Of a DNA stretch of 7,797 nt, positions 5,189 to 7,797 are shown one piece after another. This DNA comes from Candidatus Zixiibacteriota bacterium (GTDB taxonomy: Bacteria; Zixibacteria; MSB-5A5; RBG-16-43-9). The notes below the pieces were generated by a model that saw only the letters and a program-made list of their open reading frames with translations, was not told where the DNA came from and did not search any database. Made by a program: the position numbers and the translations under genes. The stretch's first letter is position 1. Each line of letters starts with the position of its first letter. The stretch is from contig JAOUFL010000105.1 of assembly GCA_029858245.1 (NCBI GenBank), positions 1 through 7,797 of the forward strand. The letters are read 5' to 3'.

Positions 5189-6385
5189 ATGCAACACAAA
5201 CATATAAACAGGAGAAATTTCCTTAAAAGCATCTCCGGCGGAGCTGCTTTGATGAGCCTGGGATCCCTTGCTTCTCTGGTTAAATCTAATCCCTTAGCAT
5301 TAGAGCCGCGGGTAAGAGTACCCAATCCTTTTGTGACCGGTGAGGGAAAACCCATACTTGTCTGTGTTAAAGGGACTGATCTGCACCAGATGCTAACTGA
5401 AGGATTTAACCTCCTCGGAGGTTTAAATAACCTTATCCAGGAAGGTCAGGATGTTTTGATCAAACCGAATCTTAATATGGCAGAGCCTTACCCGGGTATA
5501 TCTTCGGTGGATGGTATAGTGGAGATGATCGCTCAGGTTTATGCTGCTGTTGACTGTGTTGCGCTTGTGGGTGATCAGGGGTATCACGATTCCAGCACGG
5601 TTTATTCCTATTTGAATCTTCAGGATGCAGTATATAATGCCGGCGGAATGCTTTTGAATCTATCGGCTACTTGCAATGTAAGGCGTTCCACCTGGGCTCC
5701 CTCTAAACCCGATTTCCTGGTTTATTCGGATGTTTATAATGCACCTGTTATTATAAACTTTTGTAATCTGAAGAGGCATTCCTGGGCAAACCTCACCTGT
5801 GCACTTAAGAACAATGTAGGAACGATCTTAGGTCCTTATGCCGAGGATACCAGAGGTTACCTGCATGGTTTCAGTGCCAAAAGCACTGCTTTTCTCCAGG
5901 AAGTTGCCGAGATAGCTGGCTTGATAAACCCTGAATTAAATGTGGTAGATGCCAGGTCCATTCTCACCAAAAACGGCCCTTCTGTAACTCAGGGTGTGGT
6001 GAAAGTTATAAATCGCGTAATCCTCTGCGGGGATATGGTTGCCACTGATGCCTATTGTGCCCAGCTTATGGCACGCTATGATTCCACCTTTACAGCTTCA
6101 AGCATACAGCCCACCCTTCAGCGGGCAGAAGAGCTGGGTCTGGGTACTGCGGATTTGAACAACGTCGAGATCATAGAAGTTACACAAATGCGCGGTGATG
6201 CAAACGATGACAATGAAGTAACGGTAAGCGACGTAGTCTATACCATCAATAACCTGTTCAGGGGAGGACCTGCGCCTTTCCCCTACCTGGCAGGAGACAC
6301 TAACTGCGATGATACAGTCTCTGTTTCCGATGTAGTCTATCTGATCAATAATCTTTTCAAAGGAGGACCGCCTCCCATCTGTTAA
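5189..6385 (+). CDS. Tat-exported DUF362 protein with C-terminal type I dockerin
   Basis: 398 aa from ATG 5189. Residues 8-13 read RRNFLK, a twin-arginine motif, followed by a Gly/Ala/Leu-rich hydrophobic stretch to about residue 33, so folded export through Tat is predicted. Residues 50-330 are a DUF362 domain: VLIKPNLN (89-96), a conserved NLKRHSWANLTCALKNNVG (193-211), NVVDARS near 251-257, NGP (262-264) and GDMVATDAYCAQLM (281-294). Many DUF362 proteins carry 4Fe-4S ferredoxin modules; none is seen here. Residues 336-398 are a dockerin with two F-hand calcium loops (GDANDDNEVTVSDVVY and GDTNCDDTVSVSDVVY, with D/N/D/D ligands), each followed by INNLF.GGP. A dockerin normally docks to a cohesin; no cohesin is in this window. 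The gene appears monocistronic, and its substrate is unknown. Confidence 0.9.
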   Translation: MQHKHINRRNFLKSISGGAALMSLGSLASLVKSNPLALEPRVRVPNPFVTGEGKPILVCVKGTDLHQMLTEGFNLLGGLNNLIQEGQDVLIKPNLNMAEPYPGISSVDGIVEMIAQVYAAVDCVALVGDQGYHDSSTVYSYLNLQDAVYNAGGMLLNLSATCNVRRSTWAPSKPDFLVYSDVYNAPVIINFCNLKRHSWANLTCALKNNVGTILGPYAEDTRGYLHGFSAKSTAFLQEVAEIAGLINPELNVVDARSILTKNGPSVTQGVVKVINRVILCGDMVATDAYCAQLMARYDSTFTASSIQPTLQRAEELGLGTADLNNVEIIEVTQMRGDANDDNEVTVSDVVYTINNLFRGGPAPFPYLAGDTNCDDTVSVSDVVYLINNLFKGGPPPIC

Positions 6386-6396
6386 AGAAAGTGTAG

Positions 6397-6421
6397 GGAT
6401 GGAGTTTTCCAGCATCCTTTT
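6397..6421 (+). terminator. Possible intrinsic terminator, also a TGTAGGG-type hairpin
   Basis: Starting about 11 bases after the DUF362 stop, GGATG...CATCC can form a 5-bp stem with partial inner pairing, followed by TTTTATTA. The TGTAGGG immediately in front (6392-6398) links it to the hairpins at 4666 and 3548. A repeat may thus double as a terminator. The stem is weak for a strong terminator. Confidence 0.4.
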
Positions 6422-6423
6422 AT

Positions 6424-6481
6424 TAGAGTGCATCGTCTAAGTTCTGACATTTCAATAAAACATCACAGGCGATGCACTCTA
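6424..6481. repeat. 12-bp perfect inverted repeat with 34-base loop
   Basis: TAGAGTGCATCG (6424-6435) is matched exactly by CGATGCACTCTA (6470-6481). The GAGTGCA start is shared with the hairpins at 4545 and 4576. The loop is too long for an ordinary intrinsic terminator. A mobile palindromic element or a small folded RNA are alternatives. Confidence 0.65.
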
Positions 6482-6575
6482 TATTTTTGACCTTGCCTTT
6501 TTAATTTTGATCTCTTTATATATCTTGATTCCCTGTCGAAACAAAAAATAGAGCGTATTATATGAATAAAGTCTT

Positions 6576-6587
6576 AATCAGCTGATT
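6576..6587. promoter_or_regulatory. Perfect 12-bp palindrome before the broken SBBP gene
   Basis: AATCAGCTGATT is self-complementary and sits 8 bases before the ATG at 6595, where a ribosome binding site would be expected; none is visible. It could be an old operator, but a 12-bp palindrome can also arise by chance. Confidence 0.25.
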
Positions 6588-6594
6588 CGAACTT

Positions 6595-6770
6595 ATGAGA
6601 ATTCTTATTTCGGTTTTTCTATTATCTTTTTTTTCATCTTTTAACCTTTCCTCCCAGGAAGTAGATACCGTCTGGGTTCGGAGATATAACGGGCCAGCCA
6701 ATCGCAGCGATTATTCTAAAGCTCTGGCAGTTAATGCATTTCAGGGTAAGCCTATGTGTTTGCCCTTTAA
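6595..6770 (+). pseudogene. Broken secreted SBBP/beta-propeller-type gene, 5' fragment
   Basis: From ATG 6595 the first 48 residues look genuine. There is a Sec signal peptide (MRILISVFLLSFFSSFNLSSQ), then EVDTVWVRRYNGPANRSDY and SKALAVNA. These match the start of secreted proteins with SBBP repeats, in which the expected continuation is roughly D.SGNVYVTG. Here the frame shifts after GCA at 6736-6738. Two bases later TCA GGG TAA GCC TAT GTG (6741-6758) restores S-G-x-x-Y-V in another frame with a stop in it. The remaining propeller, normally hundreds of residues, is missing. In the original frame the ORF runs on to 6939 as low-quality sequence and overlaps the membrane gene on the other strand. 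The remnant ends next to a palindromic repeat at 6776. Confidence 0.7.
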
Positions 6771-6775
6771 TAGTA

Positions 6776-6797
6776 GAACAGACATTCCTGTCTGTTC
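6776..6797. repeat. GAACAGAC palindromic repeat at the truncation point
   Basis: GAACAGAC, loop ATTCCT, GTCTGTTC is a perfect 8-bp stem. It resembles the GGACAGAAC/GTTCTGTTCC family in design and base content. It lies just after the last recognisable trace of the SBBP gene. Confidence 0.55.
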
Positions 6798-6884
6798 CAT
6801 TGTCAAGCAGATCCAATATTCCACATCTTTCTATCTGTCAACTTCTATCTGCCATTTGTCATTAAATTTTGAGCGTTTAAGCAT

Positions 6885-7235
6885 TCACCTTTTTGGAATC
6901 CCGGTAAAAAACGCAATCAGCCATACTCCCCAGGCATAAACTGAAAACCGGCTGAAAAGCTCCTGAGCCTTACCGCCTTTTTTAAGTGCCAGTATTGCCC
7001 AGACAAGATGTAAAAACATTATAACCAGAGCAGCAAGACCGGCACCACCGTGGATGTTCAAAATTATTTTTCTGGCTTTAATATACATCATTGAGGTGCC
7101 GGTTAAATCACACAAAAAGCCGGAAATAAACAAAACCAACATCCATTGCTTAAGTTTTTTTACGAACTTTTCTGACCAGATAGCGGTGCTGTATAAGACC
7201 AGTGCGGCAACTATCAAAAGCGCAGCAAAAAGCAA
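6885..7235 (-). CDS. HsmA-family (TIGR03987) four-helix membrane protein
   Basis: 116 aa, the usual length of the family. Four hydrophobic helices lie at about 2-19, 31-50, 60-83 and 96-113. Family-like features are the TAIWSEKF loop after helix 1, LVLFISGFLCDLTGTSMM in helix 2, NIHGGAGLAALVIMFLH (His62 and His76) in helix 3, and a WLIAFFTG ending. The conserved histidines within the membrane suggest haem or metal contact, but no biochemical role is established here. The start is a TTG with AAAGGAA 5 bases upstream; an in-frame TAA a few codons earlier and the lack of an ATG before residue 49 exclude other starts. Its 3' end overlaps the broken SBBP frame on the opposite strand. It appears monocistronic. 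Confidence 0.8.
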   Translation of the reverse strand: MLFAALLIVAALVLYSTAIWSEKFVKKLKQWMLVLFISGFLCDLTGTSMMYIKARKIILNIHGGAGLAALVIMFLHLVWAILALKKGGKAQELFSRFSVYAWGVWLIAFFTGIPKR

Positions 7236-7240
7236 GTCCG

Positions 7241-7247
7241 TTCCTTT
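7241..7247 (-). promoter_or_regulatory. Ribosome binding site supporting a TTG start
   Basis: AAAGGAA on the minus strand, 5 bases before the TTG at 7235; it fixes the start of the HsmA-family gene. A TATAAT (7257-7252) lies immediately upstream but is probably too close to this box to be its promoter. Confidence 0.6.
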
Positions 7248-7275
7248 TTTAATTATATTATCTTAATATATCGAG

Positions 7276-7293
7276 CAATGTGACTCCACATTG
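7276..7293. repeat. Small hairpin upstream of the HsmA-family gene
   Basis: CAATGTG, loop ACTC, CACATTG is a perfect 7-bp stem about 40 bases before the TTG start. CTCCA/TGGAG offers a competing pairing. It may be an operator or leader structure; no similar copy is seen in the window. Confidence 0.35.
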
Positions 7294-7360
7294 GAGAAGA
7301 ATATGGTCGCTTTGTCGTAAAATGTCAACTGAATAATACCCCTTGCTATACAGGAAAATT

Positions 7361-7480
7361 CAGGGACAGAACCCGCCTGTGGCGGATTCTGTCCCTGCAG
7401 TTTATCCCCTCTCCTTTCAGGAAAGGGCGAGGGTGAGGTCATTTTCTATTTTCCTTCTTCCTTTTTCTTTTCTTAAATTG
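7361..7480 (+). repeat. Composite dispersed repeat, copy B, with enlarged head hairpin
   Basis: The head (7361-7397) is CAGGGACAGAA, C, CCGCC, loop TGT, GGCGG, A, TTCTGTCCCTG: 11 bp plus 5 bp of stem around one mismatch. Then follow CAGTTTATCCCCTCTCCTTT, AGGAAAGGG, GAGGGTGAGGTCATTTTC and a pyrimidine-rich tail ending TTAAATTG. This order matches copy A at 4744-4874, but the AAGGTTGAAAAACCC section is deleted. Confidence 0.75.
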
Positions 7481-7565
7481 GAGAGGGACAGGTTGAAAAT
7501 CCCTCCCAAGGGCGGAAGTTAGGTCGTCTTCTATTTGCTTCCCTCTTTTTTCTTTTCTTAAATTT
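7481..7565 (+). repeat. Composite dispersed repeat, copy C, lacking its head
   Basis: GAGAGGGACAGGTTGAAAA, CCCTCCCAAGGGCGG, TTAGGTCGTCTTCTATTT and a pyrimidine tail ending TTAAATTT follow copy B directly. The section corresponds to copy A from about 4791 on and includes the GGTTGAAAA part that copy B lacks. Copies B and C thus form a tandem with complementary deletions. Confidence 0.65.
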
Positions 7566-7588
7566 AAAAGGGAGAGGAAACTCAAATT

Positions 7589-7652
7589 GGTAGACCCATG
7601 TTGCCCCCAACATGGGTCAAAAAACCCACCTTGTGGGCAAGGTGGACCTACC
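7589..7652. repeat. Three-way-junction palindromic element
   Basis: An outer stem GGTAG/CTACC (7589-7593 with 7648-7652) encloses two perfect hairpins: ACCCATGTTG, loop CCCC, CAACATGGGT (7594-7617) and CCACCTTG, loop TGGG, CAAGGTGG (7626-7645). A CAAAAAAC linker separates them. The minus strand begins GTAGGTCCACC, recalling the GTAGGG lead of the other hairpins. Confidence 0.7.
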
Positions 7653-7679
7653 GGTTTGTATATGGAAAGACAGATTCCT

Positions 7680-7711
7680 CTTTAAACTTTTAAACTTATA
7701 AACCTTTAAAC
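7680..7711. repeat. Four tandem 8-bp units (NTTTAAAC type)
   Basis: CTTTAAAC, TTTTAAAC, TTATAAAC and CTTTAAAC follow without gaps. The last unit overlaps the stop codon of the partial gene at the right edge. Confidence 0.6.
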
Positions 7712-7797
7712 TGCATTAACGTATTTGCTCTCCGGCACCGCTGTAACCTGTGTTCCTATCGGAGCTGTAGTATAGTCAGTAGTAACTTTTGCTCTTA
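7706..7797 (-). CDS. C-terminal end of an unknown protein entering from the right edge
   Basis: On the minus strand an open frame of 29 codons runs from the window edge to TAA at 7708-7706. It reads RAKVTTDYTTAPIGTQVTAV then PESKYVNAV. The composition (Thr/Val strands, TAPIGTQV, a conserved-looking PESKYVNAV tail) is protein-like and would suit a beta-rich structural or surface protein, but it is too short to classify. It has the same orientation as the left operon. The other two minus frames contain stops over the same stretch. Confidence 0.45.
   Translation of the reverse strand, partial: RAKVTTDYTTAPIGTQVTAVPESKYVNAV

Noticed and set aside
5101..5355. 84-codon minus-strand frame with hydrophobic end
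   Set aside because: The hydrophobic stretch is the antisense of the Tat signal region of the DUF362 gene and promoter DNA.
6098..6433. 111-codon minus-strand frame
   Set aside because: It is the mirror of the dockerin repeats of the DUF362 gene; the plus frame has clear calcium-binding loops.

Overview
The window looks like a piece of a moderately AT-rich bacterial genome from a poorly cultured lineage, most like Zixibacteria or another FCB/WOR-3-type candidate phylum. That guess rests on two sequence traits. One is a C-terminal type I dockerin of the 'SDVVYLINNLFKGGPPP' kind on a Tat-exported protein. The other is an N-terminal fragment of a secreted 'WVRRYNGP...SDY.KALAV' (SBBP-type beta-propeller) protein. 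Both are common in those groups, but the taxonomic call is inference. No rRNA, tRNA, transposase, integrase or CRISPR array was seen.

Left part (1-4423, minus strand): a compact co-directional operon, read right to left. It starts with a 134-aa protein carrying a DY.IDY.NGK..RI beta repeat. A reading frame continues after a single TAA into a 116-aa helical protein. Next come a 44-aa ORF built largely of palindromic repeats, a 122-aa unknown, a 110-aa basic/helical unknown, a 678-aa Sec-secreted multidomain protein, and the first 238 codons of another secreted protein that runs off the left edge. Several junctions are ATGA overlaps or one-base gaps, so translation is probably coupled. The repeat protein and the left-edge protein carry motifs typical of phage neck or tail proteins (DYxxDYxxGxIxR; DKTGY...VW..GTRTLT). 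The two largest products nevertheless have Sec signal peptides, which is odd for virion parts. A phage-derived, possibly domesticated, surface or particle locus is the best current reading, and the evidence for it is modest.

Middle (4424-5188): about 760 bp without a credible gene, packed with palindromic repeats. It holds a tandem duplicated pair of hairpins, a TGTAGGG-type hairpin, and a long composite repeat that recurs near the right end. A promoter-like -10 box precedes the plus-strand gene at 5189-6385. That gene encodes a Tat-signal DUF362 protein fused to a dockerin.

Right part (6386-7797): a possible terminator, a long-looped inverted repeat, and a decayed secreted SBBP-type gene broken by a frameshift and ending at another palindrome. 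A TTG-started four-helix membrane protein of the HsmA (TIGR03987) family follows on the minus strand. About 470 bp of repeats come next (two more copies of the composite repeat, a three-way-junction palindrome, a 4 x 8-bp tandem repeat). The last 29 codons of another minus-strand gene enter from the right edge.

The most noteworthy signals are the split repeat protein, the invasion of operon and intergenic space by several palindrome families (one lying inside a small ORF with a good ribosome binding site), and the unusual Tat/DUF362/dockerin architecture.
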